Shown here one piece after another: positions 1 through 9,101 of a stretch of DNA of 64,000 nt. Each line of letters starts with the position of its first letter. Position 1 is the stretch's first letter. A program made the translations under genes and the position numbers. The notes below the pieces were generated by a model. The model was not told the origin of the DNA. It did no database searches and saw only the letters and a program-made list of their open reading frames with translations. The stretch covers positions 1 to 64,000 of the forward strand of contig NZ_WITC01000058.1 of assembly GCF_009601505.1 (NCBI RefSeq). The letters run 5' to 3'. This DNA comes from Sinorhizobium terangae. GTDB lineage: Bacteria > Pseudomonadota > Alphaproteobacteria > Rhizobiales > Rhizobiaceae.

Positions 1-1370
1 GGCGGGCCGCCCACCTCTGTCCAGGTCAGATGCAGCACGGCACCGCCGTCTTCCACGACACCGCGCGCGGTCAGCACGACCTTACCCTTCGGCACCGACA
101 GCGACCCGTATTTCAGGGCGTTCGTCGCCAGCTCGTGCAGGACCAACCCAAGTCCAACCGCCTGATCGGGGCCCAGCAGGATTTCGTCCTTATGGAGCTC
201 GACCTGTTCGGCATAGTCGCTGACATAGGGGCGCAACTGCTTCGATATCAGTTCCGAGAGGTGGATCGTGCCCCATTCGTAATCGGACAGCAGCCCGTGC
301 GCGTCCGAGATGGACTGGAGCCGGCCGGCGAACGCAGTCATGAACTCGGCGGGATCGCTCGTCTGTCTAAGCGTCTGACGGGCGAGCGACTGCAGCATCG
401 CCAAGGTATTCTTGACCCGGTGGTTCAGTTCCTTGAGCAGAAGCCGCGTCCGCTGCACCGAAGCCTGCTGGTCCGTGACATCGATGGTCATGCCGAGGAA
501 GGTCAGCGGAGCACCCTTGCCGTCGCGGTCGTGTACCCTGCCGCGCCCGAGGAGCCAACGCTCGCCGTCGCGAACGCGAAACATGCCGTCATATTCCTCG
601 TTCACGGCCATGGCCTGCCTGAGCTTGGAAAACGTTGCAATGCGGTCATCGGGATGGATGGCGGCGAAGATCGTCCTGGCGCCGACCGAGCGTTCGGGCG
701 GCAGCCCGAACATGCGCATCATCGCGCCGTTACCCGCAACGGTGCCGGCGCGGATATCCCAAAGCCAGCTGCCGACATTCGCTGCGTCGAGCGCCATGGC
801 GAGACGCTGTTCCTCGCGCGAAAGCGCCGCTTCCTTCAGCGCGCGCCGGCGCGCCTCCTCCTTGAGCTTGAGCAGCGATGCGGCAATACCGGCAATCCGG
901 CGAAGCTCATCGATCAGTTTCGGCGCGATTTCCTTGCGCGGCGCCACGTCGAAGACACAGACAGTGCCGACCGCCTGACCGTCCAAGAGAATGGAAGCAC
1001 CGGCATAGAAGCGGAGAAACGGGGCGTCAATGACCCTCGGCCGATGCCGAAATAGTGGATGCTGCGACGCATCGAGCACGACAAAGACGCCGTCGGGATC
1101 CGCGACCGTGTGGAGGCAAAAAGATTCGTCGCAGCGCCGCCGTGTTTCCGTCGTTCCGACGGCCGCCTTGAACCATTGCCATTCACTATCAACGAGGCTG
1201 ACGAGGGCAATCGGGGCGCTGAACAAGCTTGCCGTGAGCTTCGCGAGACCGTCGAAGTCGGCGTCCGGCACCGCCATATCAGGCACGGCGGCATGCAGGA
1301 CGCTAAGCCGTTCGCGGGCATCGAGCACTTGCGCTACCGTTGGAAGCATCGCCTCGGTCTTCTCGCGCAT
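1..1370 (-). CDS. rsiC: HWE-family sensor histidine kinase (RsiC-like), 3' end outside window
   Basis: Sensor kinase lying downstream of the stress sigma factor gene. The minus-strand frame is open from 1370 to the window edge, so the C-terminus is missing. The N-terminal ~150 residues look like a GAF domain (LSVLHAAVPDMA onward), followed by a PAS domain at about 185-310 (WLWDIRAGTV, FLGMTIDVTDQQ), then the dimerisation/phosphoacceptor motif LLKELNHRVKNTLA with His317. The last visible residues, LTWTEVGGPP, are the W-x-E element that names the HWE family. An ATG at 1370 has GGAG 9 nt upstream. In S. meliloti the equivalent gene next to rpoE2 is rsiC, a bifunctional kinase/phosphatase acting on the general stress response; that assignment rests on synteny and family. 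There is no transmembrane segment in the visible part, so a cytosolic sensor is inferred. Confidence 0.87.
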   Translation of the reverse strand, partial: MREKTEAMLPTVAQVLDARERLSVLHAAVPDMAVPDADFDGLAKLTASLFSAPIALVSLVDSEWQWFKAAVGTTETRRRCDESFCLHTVADPDGVFVVLDASQHPLFRHRPRVIDAPFLRFYAGASILLDGQAVGTVCVFDVAPRKEIAPKLIDELRRIAGIAASLLKLKEEARRRALKEAALSREEQRLAMALDAANVGSWLWDIRAGTVAGNGAMMRMFGLPPERSVGARTIFAAIHPDDRIATFSKLRQAMAVNEEYDGMFRVRDGERWLLGRGRVHDRDGKGAPLTFLGMTIDVTDQQASVQRTRLLLKELNHRVKNTLAMLQSLARQTLRQTSDPAEFMTAFAGRLQSISDAHGLLSDYEWGTIHLSELISKQLRPYVSDYAEQVELHKDEILLGPDQAVGLGLVLHELATNALKYGSLSVPKGKVVLTARGVVEDGGAVLHLTWTEVGGP

Positions 1371-1463
1371 CCGGTCCAACTCCAAACTCGCGCACCCGCC
1401 AGAAGCAGGACCTCTCCTAGTTTAGAAGGTTCCCGCCCCACCGCAGTACCTAGTGCTCCGAGC

Positions 1464-1484
1464 AAAAAAGCAGGACTGCCGTCG
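1464..1484 (-). terminator. Weak terminator-like hairpin after rpoE2
   Basis: On the minus strand GCAG-TC-CTGC is followed by six Ts. The stem is only 4 bp, so this is at best an inefficient terminator between rpoE2 and rsiC. Confidence 0.25.
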
Positions 1485-1519
1485 ACTTGCAACGGTCTGG
1501 CCTCGAGAGCGCACGACAA

Positions 1520-2074
1520 TCACGAAACGAATGCGCGCGAGGTGATGGGCGCCGAGGTCTCATCGGGGCCGTAGTCGTTCTCGCCTTGCACCTGGAGAAT
1601 TTCCTGAAGGCGCTGGCGCGCGCGATTGACGCGGCTCTTGATGGTGCCGAGCGCGCAGCCGCAGATTTTAGCAGCTTCTTCGTAGGAAAAGCCGGAGGCA
1701 CCGACCAGGATAATCGCTTCGCGCTGGTCCGGAGGCAACTGATCAAGGGCACGCCGGAAATCCTGGAGATCGAGTGAACCGTATTGCTCGGGATGGTGGG
1801 CAAGCGATTCGGTGAAATGGCCGTCACTGTCCTGGATCTCCCGACCGCGCTTGCGCATCTGGCTGTAGAGCTCATTGCGCAGGATCGTGAAGAGCCACGC
1901 CTTCATGTTCGTGCCGATCTCGAAATGGTCCTGTTTCGCCCAGGCCTTCATGATCGTGTCCTGCACGAGATCGTCGGCTCGATCGTGGCGGCCGATGAGC
2001 GACATGGCAAAGGCGCGCAGGCTGGGAAGCGCCGCGAGCATCTCGCGCTTGAATTCTTGATTTTCAGACGGCAT
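1520..2074 (-). CDS. rpoE2: RNA polymerase ECF sigma factor RpoE2 (EcfG family)
   Basis: 184-residue ECF sigma factor that directs the general stress response of Alphaproteobacteria. Region 2 spans about 12-80 (SLIGRHDRADDLVQDTIM, then MKAWLFTILRNELYSQMRKR, typical 2.2-2.4) and region 4 about 110-165 (LPPDQREAIILVGASGFSYE, helix-turn-helix with GTIKSRVNRARQRL). The start at 2074 is chosen because GGGAGGGAG precedes it at good distance; the frame runs open a further 29 codons upstream but those overlap rsiA1. The start codon lies 7 nt after the rsiA1 stop, so the two are co-transcribed and probably translationally coupled, as expected for a sigma/anti-sigma pair. Expected promoter targets are of the GGAAC-N16-17-CGTT type, three of which occur in this window. 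Confidence 0.95.
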   Translation of the reverse strand: MPSENQEFKREMLAALPSLRAFAMSLIGRHDRADDLVQDTIMKAWAKQDHFEIGTNMKAWLFTILRNELYSQMRKRGREIQDSDGHFTESLAHHPEQYGSLDLQDFRRALDQLPPDQREAIILVGASGFSYEEAAKICGCALGTIKSRVNRARQRLQEILQVQGENDYGPDETSAPITSRAFVS

Positions 2075-2081
2075 CCGGCGC

Positions 2082-2294
2082 CTACTCCCTCCCTTGCAGA
2101 ACCGATCGGCCTTGCGGAGTCGAGTGCTGTTCAGCTGCGTCCAGCTTTTCCAGCAAATCAAGAAAACGTGCGGGAATCGCCTCTTCCTGCACGGACTGAT
2201 AGAGCGCTTTCAGCTTCGCCGCGATCTGTACATTCGGATCACCGGTCGACGAGCTCATGCCGATCGGCCGCCCTGCCCCTGAACTATATCTCAT
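2082..2294 (-). CDS. rsiA1: Anti-sigma factor RsiA1 (NepR family)
   Basis: Short acidic helical protein (70 residues from the chosen start) with the NepR core NVQIAAKLKALYQSVQEEAI followed by PARFLDLLEKLD. NepR proteins sequester EcfG sigma factors until phosphorylated PhyR binds them. An ATG at 2357 is in frame but lies inside the minus-strand promoter described here, so it cannot be the start of a transcript initiated near 2323. ATG at 2294 (AGGTGA 10 nt upstream) is preferred; a further ATG at 2258 leaves the conserved core intact and is possible. It is the first gene of rsiA1-rpoE2 and divergent from rsiB1. Confidence 0.9.
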   Translation of the reverse strand: MRYSSGAGRPIGMSSSTGDPNVQIAAKLKALYQSVQEEAIPARFLDLLEKLDAAEQHSTPQGRSVLQGRE

Positions 2295-2329
2295 TTTGCA
2301 ATCGTCACCTTTGAGTTCGCCTCCACCAT

Positions 2330-2355
2330 AACGCAGGAAAAAAATGAAATGTTCC
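2330..2355 (-). promoter_or_regulatory. EcfG/RpoE2-type promoter of rsiA1-rpoE2
   Basis: Minus strand reads GGAAC (2355-2351), 17 nt, CGTT (2333-2330), an exact match to the alphaproteobacterial stress promoter. Expected transcript start near 2324, giving a leader of about 30 nt before the ATG at 2294. This implies positive autoregulation of the sigma/anti-sigma operon. Confidence 0.87.
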
Positions 2356-2360
2356 ACCGC

Positions 2361-2385
2361 GGAACCTTTTTTTCAGCCGGGCGTT
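2361..2385 (+). promoter_or_regulatory. EcfG/RpoE2-type promoter of rsiB1
   Basis: Plus strand reads GGAAC (2361-2365), 16 nt, CGTT (2382-2385). A start near 2392 would leave about 40 nt of leader before rsiB1. The two -35 elements of this divergent pair are only 5 nt apart and form the inverted repeat GTTCC-ACCGC-GGAAC (2351-2365). Confidence 0.88.
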
Positions 2386-2430
2386 TCCGCGTCGAGACAA
2401 GAACCGAAGACATGACTGAGGGAGTCCTGA

Positions 2431-3225
2431 ATGACACTGTCTAACCGGATCGCGCCGCTCCTGCCCTATCTGCGCCGTTATTCCCGCGCTTTGACCGGCT
2501 CACAAACCTCGGGCGATGCCTATGTGGCGGCCGTTCTTGAGGCTCTTATCGCGGATACCGCGATCTTTCCCGAAGCGAGCAATGACAGGGTCGCTCTATT
2601 TCGTCTTTATACCTCCTTGTTCGGCTCATCCTCGGTCCTGATCCCTGAGCCGGTTTCGCCCTTTGCCTGGGAACAGCGGGCATCGGTCAACCTCGCGGCG
2701 GTATCGCCGCTGGCGCGTCAAGCCTTCCTGCTCGTGTCGGTCGAAGGCTTCAGCACTAACGAGGCTGCGGAAGTGCTTGACGTCGATACAGACAAATTGA
2801 GCGCGCTTCTCGAGCGGGCATCGCAGGAAATCTCGCGTCAGGTTGCGACCGATATCATGATCATCGAGGACGAACCGTTGATCGCGATCGACATCGAGCA
2901 GATGGTCAAGAGTCTCGGCCATCGCGTCACTGGCATCGCACGGACCCGGGACGAGGCAATCGCTCTTTACAAGGACACGAAGCCCAGCATGGTGCTCGCC
3001 GACATCCAGTTGGCGGATGGAAGTTCCGGCATAGATGCCGTGAACGAGATCCTGAAGACCGCCGCCATTCCGGTGATTTTCATCACCGCCTTCCCCGAGA
3101 GACTGTTGACCGGCGAACGGCCCGAGCCGACCTTCCTCGTCACGAAGCCCTTCAACCCGGAAATGGTCAAGGCACTTATCAGCCAGGCGCTATTCTTCAA
3201 TGAATCGACAAAAGCGGCCGCCTGA
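2431..3225 (+). CDS. rsiB1: Anti-anti-sigma response regulator RsiB1 (PhyR family)
   Basis: 264 residues: an N-terminal sigma-like domain (about 1-135, with SPLARQAFLLVSVEGFSTNE resembling region 4) fused to a C-terminal receiver domain (DIMIIEDEPLIAIDIEQMV, phosphoacceptor Asp191 in VLADIQLADG, FITAF, and the KPF lysine near 240). In this family phosphorylation of the receiver exposes the sigma-like domain, which mimics the sigma factor and pulls the NepR anti-sigma away. GAGGGAG lies upstream of the ATG. The gene is divergent from rsiA1-rpoE2 and carries its own EcfG-type promoter, so it belongs to the autoregulatory loop. Confidence 0.95.
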   Translation: MTLSNRIAPLLPYLRRYSRALTGSQTSGDAYVAAVLEALIADTAIFPEASNDRVALFRLYTSLFGSSSVLIPEPVSPFAWEQRASVNLAAVSPLARQAFLLVSVEGFSTNEAAEVLDVDTDKLSALLERASQEISRQVATDIMIIEDEPLIAIDIEQMVKSLGHRVTGIARTRDEAIALYKDTKPSMVLADIQLADGSSGIDAVNEILKTAAIPVIFITAFPERLLTGERPEPTFLVTKPFNPEMVKALISQALFFNESTKAAA

Positions 3226-3277
3226 GTCGCATCTGTCGGCGATTGCCGTCGTCGAAAAGATCACAATGGGCTTAACG

Positions 3278-3408
3278 CAAAACAGCCAGTGCCGAGGGAA
3301 GGGCACTGGCTGAGCTTTATCAACTCACAGAGGGGATGTGAGTTGGGCAACCGGCGGTATGCCTCCGGCGTCACATTGGGGGCGATGTGCGCCACCGTCC
3401 GGTTGTCT
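3278..3408 (-). ncRNA. Predicted stress-induced small RNA with three C-rich hairpin loops
   Basis: A perfect EcfG-type promoter (3438-3414, minus) is followed by about 130 nt with no sensible reading frame and then a strong intrinsic terminator. The predicted RNA folds into (1) a hairpin at 3393-3367, GGCG-CACAT paired with ATGTG-A-CGCC around loop CGCCCCCA; (2) a perfect 9-bp hairpin at 3345-3321, CAACTCACA/TGTGAGTTG with loop TCCCCTC; (3) the terminator hairpin at 3312-3283, an 11-bp stem ending GCC/GGC with loop CTTCCCTC, followed by TTTTGCGTT. Three C-rich loops could pair with Shine-Dalgarno sequences. Position beside the stress locus, promoter type and C-rich loops recall GsrN of Caulobacter; homology is not shown here. 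Confidence 0.72.
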
Positions 3409-3413
3409 GCTCA

Positions 3414-3438
3414 AACGCGCACGTAAGAAAAAAGTTCC
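3414..3438 (-). promoter_or_regulatory. EcfG/RpoE2-type promoter for the small RNA
   Basis: Minus strand reads GGAAC (3438-3434), 16 nt, CGTT (3417-3414). It starts only 16 nt beyond the rbtK stop codon and points away from rbtK into a region without genes, which is why a non-coding transcript is proposed. The expected start is 3408-3406. Confidence 0.85.
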
Positions 3439-3453
3439 GAAAAAAATTGCCGG

Positions 3454-5037
3454 CTACTCCATCGCTTCCAACTCCGCGCGATGCCGGTAAAGGGTCAGAA
3501 ACCGCTGATAGTCGCGATCGTAGAGATTGCGCAAGGCAGCATTGGGAAGACGTTCCTGACCATTGGACCCCATTGCCGTCCCCGCCGTTGCGAGATCGCA
3601 GTAAAGTCCGCCGGCAACAGCAGCCGCCATCGCTGTGCCGAGCAGCACGGCATCGGGCGTTTCGGGCGCAACGACGCGGCAGCCGGTCGCATCGCAATAG
3701 AGCTCCATCAGCAGCGGATTGCGCACATGACCGCCGGTTACATGCAGCGTATCGAGATTGTATCCCGCCTCTTTCATCATTTCGAGAATGTGCCGGATGC
3801 CTAGCGCGATCGCGACACAGGCGCGCCAATAGAGACGGCAAAGCGCATCGAACGATGAATCGAGCGCGAGACCGCTGATGACGCCGAGCGCGTGCGGATC
3901 GGCGAGCGGCGATCGGTTGCCGTGAAAATCGGGAAGAACGTGCAGCCGATCGGCGAAGGCCGGGCCATGAAGCGCGCGCAGTTCCTGCACGCGCTGGATG
4001 ATCTTCATGTGCGTCTCCGCGGTCGGTTCCCGCCCACCGCCATGCACGCGCACGATATGATCGAGGAGCGCGCCCGTCGCCGACTGCCCGCCCTCGACCA
4101 ACCAGCAGCCCGGAAACACCGCCTCGAAATAGGGCCCCCACATGCCGAAGCCAGGCTTCATCTCGCGTGAAAAGGCGACAATACAGCTCGAGGTGCCGGC
4201 GATGAGGGCGAGTTGCCGTTCGAGATTTGCGGGCTCGGCGGCAAATCTGCCGAGCACGCCGAGCGCGCCGGCATAGGCATCGATCAGTCCCGGTGCAACC
4301 CGGCATTCCGTGTCGAGGCCTAGCTCCCCGGCCGCCGTTGCGGTCAGGGTCCCGACTGCGCTGCCAATGGGCAGGGTTTCCTCAGGCAGCCCCCCTCGGT
4401 CGAGAAGGTCCGCAAGGCCGATCTCTTCGAGATAGTCGGCCTGCCAGCCTCTCTCCTTATGCGCGAGATAATTCCATTTTGCCGTGAGCGTACAACGCGA
4501 TCGCGCCGTGCTGCCGGTCGCGCGCCAGGACATGTAATCCGCAAGATCGAAAAAATAGCCGGCCCTTTCCCATTGCCCGGGAAGGTTTTGCTTCAGCCAC
4601 ATCAACTTCGGCATTTCCATCTCCGGCGACATCACGCGGCCGGAATGGTGAAGGACGGGATGCTCTGTCGACGTGCAGAAATCGGCCTCTTTGAGCGCCC
4701 GGTGATCGAGCCAGACGATCGTGTCCCAACGCGCGTCACCGGCACGATTGACCGAAAGCGGTGCGCCGTCACGATCGCGCACGACCAGCGAGCAGGTCGC
4801 GTCGAAACCGATCGCCGCGACATTATCCGCGGCGACACCGGCCTTGTCGCGTGCCGCCTTGACCGCCCCGCAGACCGCCGCCCAAATGTCCTCGGAATCC
4901 TGCTCGGCGTGGTTTTCTTCCGGCCGGTTCATGGCAATCGGCCTGTCGGCCCGCGCGAGAAGCTTGCCTTTGCGGTCAAAAATGCCGGCACGGGCGCTAC
5001 CGGTGCCGATATCGACCGCAACGACATATTCGCGCAT
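3454..5037 (-). CDS. rbtK: FGGY-family pentulose/ribitol kinase
   Basis: 527-residue sugar kinase that would phosphorylate a polyol or ketose at the end of the hexitol/pentitol pathway. The N-terminal FGGY ATPase half begins EYVVAVDIGTGSARAGIFD (phosphate-binding motif), the sugar-binding stretch includes GFDATCSLVV and TIVWLDHRA, and the C-terminal half carries the adenosine motif DTLHVTGGHVRNPLLMELYC. ATG at 5037 has GGAG 10 nt upstream; an in-frame extension to 5064 lacks a better site. Last gene of the smoE-F-G-K-S-mtlK-HAD-rbtK string, 88 nt after the HAD gene. FGGY specificity cannot be read from sequence; the ribitol kinase name follows the S. meliloti annotation I recall at this locus. 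Confidence 0.85.
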   Translation of the reverse strand: MREYVVAVDIGTGSARAGIFDRKGKLLARADRPIAMNRPEENHAEQDSEDIWAAVCGAVKAARDKAGVAADNVAAIGFDATCSLVVRDRDGAPLSVNRAGDARWDTIVWLDHRALKEADFCTSTEHPVLHHSGRVMSPEMEMPKLMWLKQNLPGQWERAGYFFDLADYMSWRATGSTARSRCTLTAKWNYLAHKERGWQADYLEEIGLADLLDRGGLPEETLPIGSAVGTLTATAAGELGLDTECRVAPGLIDAYAGALGVLGRFAAEPANLERQLALIAGTSSCIVAFSREMKPGFGMWGPYFEAVFPGCWLVEGGQSATGALLDHIVRVHGGGREPTAETHMKIIQRVQELRALHGPAFADRLHVLPDFHGNRSPLADPHALGVISGLALDSSFDALCRLYWRACVAIALGIRHILEMMKEAGYNLDTLHVTGGHVRNPLLMELYCDATGCRVVAPETPDAVLLGTAMAAAVAGGLYCDLATAGTAMGSNGQERLPNAALRNLYDRDYQRFLTLYRHRAELEAME

Positions 5038-5125
5038 CAATGGATGTCTCCGTCCCGAGATCACGATGATTTGAGAGGTCAGAACGGCATGTGGTCATGC
5101 TGCATTGCCGCCATCCTGCTCTGAC

Positions 5126-5791
5126 TTATTGCCGGACAAACTGTATCAATTCGCCCATATCGTCAAACAGGACATCGGGGTGAAGTTGCGCCAGCGCTTG
5201 CCGATGCCGGTCGTTTCGCGCGTGGCTGGCGCCGGCGAAGGCAAAGACGCGCATGCCGGCCGCTTTCGCAGCCTCGATACCGGCCGGACTGTCTTCCACG
5301 ACGACGCAATCGGCGGACGCGTAGCCCATTTGCTCGCTCGCATAGAGGAAGAGATCGGGCGCCGGCTTGCCGTGCGTAACCATGCTGGCGCTGAAGATGT
5401 GCGGCTCGAAGAGATCGATCAGCCCGGTCACCGTCAGGGAAAGACGAATGCGCTCGGGCTGGCTCGACGACGCAACGCAACAGGCCCCGTCGAGCTGTTC
5501 GACCGCCTGGCGAATGCCTCGAACGGGCTTCAGTTCCTCGCGAAAGCGCGCATATAGGCGCGTGCGCATGCCTTCGAGAAAGGCGTCGTCGGTCGCAAGG
5601 CCGTGTTCGTCATGAAGGATGGCGGACATGCTTTTAAGGCTGCGGCCGAGGAAGCGCGCGCTCGCCTCGGCCGTCGTCATCGATATGCCCGCGGCATCCA
5701 GCGCCTCGACAAGGACGGCAAGCGAGATCGGTTCGCTGTCGACCAGGACGCCGTCGCAGTCGAAGATCACCAGCCTAGCGCGGTCCGCCAT
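5126..5791 (-). CDS. HAD-superfamily phosphatase
   Basis: 221-residue HAD hydrolase, beta-phosphoglucomutase/GPH-like subfamily. Motif I is VIFDCDGVLVDSE with the nucleophile and acid/base aspartates, motif II CCVASSSQPE, motif III lysine in GKPAPDLFLYA and motif IV VVEDSPAGIEAA. Substrate is not predictable; placement 5 nt after mtlK and before rbtK suggests dephosphorylation of a sugar or polyol phosphate, possibly to relieve sugar-phosphate stress. The helical cap inserted after motif I fits small phosphorylated substrates. Confidence 0.88.
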   Translation of the reverse strand: MADRARLVIFDCDGVLVDSEPISLAVLVEALDAAGISMTTAEASARFLGRSLKSMSAILHDEHGLATDDAFLEGMRTRLYARFREELKPVRGIRQAVEQLDGACCVASSSQPERIRLSLTVTGLIDLFEPHIFSASMVTHGKPAPDLFLYASEQMGYASADCVVVEDSPAGIEAAKAAGMRVFAFAGASHARNDRHRQALAQLHPDVLFDDMGELIQFVRQ

Positions 5792-5796
5792 CGGCG

Positions 5797-7281
5797 CTAT
5801 TCCCCGAGGTTGCCATCCAGATAAAGCTGCAGCGTTGCGCGCGTGCCCTTTTCCCAGAGCGTTTTCAACGCATGCCCGAAACGCCGCCGGAAGAGATCGG
5901 ACCGGGCGACGTCGCCGAAAATATCGGAAAGGGCGAGGAAAGCCATCGGGTCTTCCTTCGCCGCAAGCGCGGCGGCGTGCAGCCGGTCGGCGCTTGCGTC
6001 ATTGAAGACGATATCCTTGCCGCTGTCCGATTTGCCGGCGAAATAGCGGCACCAGAGAGCAGATACCAGCGACAGCCCGACCACATCTTCACCACGGCGC
6101 AGGCGATCGGCGGTCGACGGCAGGATGAATTTCGGCTGGCGGTTCGAACCATCCTGGGCCAGCCGCGGAATGGTGTCGCCGATCTTCGGATTGGCGAAGC
6201 GTGTCTCGATGAGCCGGTAATAGTCGTTGAGATCCGTGTCCGGCACCGGCGGGATGACCGGGATGATTTCGTCTTGTTCGAGCTTTGCCAGGAAGCCGCG
6301 GATCAAGGGCTCCTCCATCGCCTCATGGACGAAATGGATATCGAGCAATGCCGCCGGATAGGCGATTGCGGCATGGCCGCCGTTGAGGATGCGGATCTTC
6401 ATGTGCTCATAGGGAGCGACGTCGGGAACGAACTGGACGCCGACCTTTTCCAGTGCCGGACGGCCTTGCGGGAAATGGTCCTCCAGCACCCATTGCTTGA
6501 ATTCCTCGCAAAAGACCGGCCAGGCGTCGTCGATGCCGTATTCCGAGGCGACGAAACCGATTTCGCGGGCGCCCGTCGCGGGCGTGATGCGGTCGACCAT
6601 GCCGTTCGGAAAGGCGACATTGGCATCGATCCAGTCTGCGAAGGCGGGATCCGAGAGGCGTGCCAAGCCGGCAACGGCCGCGTGCGTCACCTCGCCATTG
6701 CCAGGGATATTGTCGCAGGACATGACGGTGAAGGGCGGAATCCCCCTCGCCCTGCGCTCGGCAAGGCCCGCGAGAATGAGGCCGAAGACAGTCTTCGGCG
6801 AAGCCAGATTGCGCGCGTCCTCGACGATTGCCGGATGGGCAGGATTGAAGACGCCGGACGCCGGATCGATGAAATAGCCGCCTTCGGTGATCGTCAACGA
6901 TACGATGCGAATGGACGGGCTTGCGAGCTGCGCCACGATGGCCGGTGTATCACCGGGCTTGAGATAGGCGATCATCGCGCCGGTGACATGTGCGCCCGTG
7001 CGATTGTTGTCCTGCTCGACCACCGTCGTCAGGAAATCCTGCGCTTCGAGCTTGGCCCGCATGACCTCGTCCGACGGCAAGACCCCGGCCCCGATGATCG
7101 CCCAATCACGGTCGATCCCGAGATTGAAGAGATCATCGAGATAGACGGCCTGGTGAGCGCGGTGAAAATTGCCAACGCCGAAATGGACGATTCCGGCGCG
7201 AAGATCGTGCCGACCGTATTTCGGAACGCCAGCCTTGGCCTTGACGGTGTCTAGTGTGGCAAGGGAGAGTCTGGTCGTCAT
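5797..7281 (-). CDS. mtlK: Mannitol 2-dehydrogenase (polyol-specific long-chain dehydrogenase)
   Basis: 494-residue NAD-dependent dehydrogenase oxidising D-mannitol to D-fructose (and likely D-arabinitol to D-xylulose). The N-terminal nucleotide-binding part has IVHFGVGNFHRAHQAVYLDD; the C-terminal part has the catalytic signature KIRILNGGHAAIAYPAAL with the conserved Lys and the Asn/His pair of this family. Length is usual for the family. It sits 38 nt downstream of smoS and upstream of the HAD phosphatase, consistent with one operon for import and oxidation of hexitols. Confidence 0.93.
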   Translation of the reverse strand: MTTRLSLATLDTVKAKAGVPKYGRHDLRAGIVHFGVGNFHRAHQAVYLDDLFNLGIDRDWAIIGAGVLPSDEVMRAKLEAQDFLTTVVEQDNNRTGAHVTGAMIAYLKPGDTPAIVAQLASPSIRIVSLTITEGGYFIDPASGVFNPAHPAIVEDARNLASPKTVFGLILAGLAERRARGIPPFTVMSCDNIPGNGEVTHAAVAGLARLSDPAFADWIDANVAFPNGMVDRITPATGAREIGFVASEYGIDDAWPVFCEEFKQWVLEDHFPQGRPALEKVGVQFVPDVAPYEHMKIRILNGGHAAIAYPAALLDIHFVHEAMEEPLIRGFLAKLEQDEIIPVIPPVPDTDLNDYYRLIETRFANPKIGDTIPRLAQDGSNRQPKFILPSTADRLRRGEDVVGLSLVSALWCRYFAGKSDSGKDIVFNDASADRLHAAALAAKEDPMAFLALSDIFGDVARSDLFRRRFGHALKTLWEKGTRATLQLYLDGNLGE

Positions 7282-7319
7282 CCTATCGTTCCTTTCGGGG
7301 CTCGTCCTGCAACGAAACC

Positions 7320-8089
7320 TCAGCTCATCCAGTTGCCGCCATCGACGTTGTAGGTCTGGGCGACGACGTAGTCGCTTTCCGAGGAGGCGAGGAAAATCGC
7401 CATGCCTGTCAGATCTTCGGCGGTGCCCATCCGTCCGTAAGGCACCTCCTCGCCAACCAGGCGCTTCTTTTCGCCGAGCGGACGGTTCTCGTACTTGGCG
7501 AAGAGCGCATCGACGCCATCCCAGTGTTCGCCATCAACGACGCCCGGAGCGATCGCGTTCACGTTGATGCGATGCTTGATGAGATTGAGCCCGGCCGATT
7601 GGGTAACGCTGATAACGGCCGCCTTGGTTGCGCAATAGACGGCGACCAGTGCCTCGCCGCGGCGCCCAGCCTGGCTCGCCATGTTGATGATCTTGCCGCC
7701 GCGCCCCTGCGCGATCATTTGCTTGGCCGCCGCCTGCAGGGTGAAGAGCGTACCGGCGACATTGATCGAAAACAGTTTCTCGTAGCTTTCCCGGGTGATC
7801 TCGACGATCGGCGCCAGATCGAAAAGAGCGGCATTGTTGACGAGGATATCCAGGCCGCCCGCGTGCTCGACAACTGCAGCGATCGCCGCATCGATCGATT
7901 CCTGTCGGGTCACGTCCATTTGCACGGCATAGGCGGCTGGTCCGATTTCCTGAGCCGTCTGCTTCGCCCGCTCGATATTGATGTCGGCGATCGCGACGGT
8001 GGCCCCCTCGCGCACATAGGCCTCGGCGAAGGCACGGCCGATACCCCGCGCGGATCCGGTGATCAGCGCGCTTTTCCCTTCAAGACGTT

Positions 8090-8093
<4 letters not shown>
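7320..8093 (-). CDS. smoS: Sorbitol dehydrogenase, SDR family
   Basis: 257-residue classical short-chain dehydrogenase converting D-glucitol (sorbitol) to D-fructose, with reported side activity on galactitol in the family. The Rossmann motif is [14 protein letters not shown], the structural motif is NNAA at about 88, catalytic Ser in INMASQAG and YxxxK in YCATKAAV. The start overlaps the smoK stop by 4 nt (ATGA), so translation is coupled. Close in length and motif layout to the SmoS enzymes of Rhodobacter and S. meliloti. Confidence 0.93.
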
Positions 8094-9091
<998 letters not shown>

Positions 9092-9101
9092 GGTCGTATC
9101 C

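Noticed and set aside
1410..1433. GGAAC on the minus strand upstream of rsiC as a third RpoE2 promoter in the GSR operon
   Set aside because: At 16-17 nt downstream the sequence is GGTC/GTCC, not CGTT, so no -10 element.
2295..2357. Longer RsiA1 starting at 2357
   Set aside because: That start codon lies upstream of the predicted transcript start and inside the promoter.
3371..4306. 311-codon frame on the minus strand overlapping rbtK
   Set aside because: Wrong frame of rbtK; it would also overlap the small RNA promoter. Arg-rich low-complexity translation.
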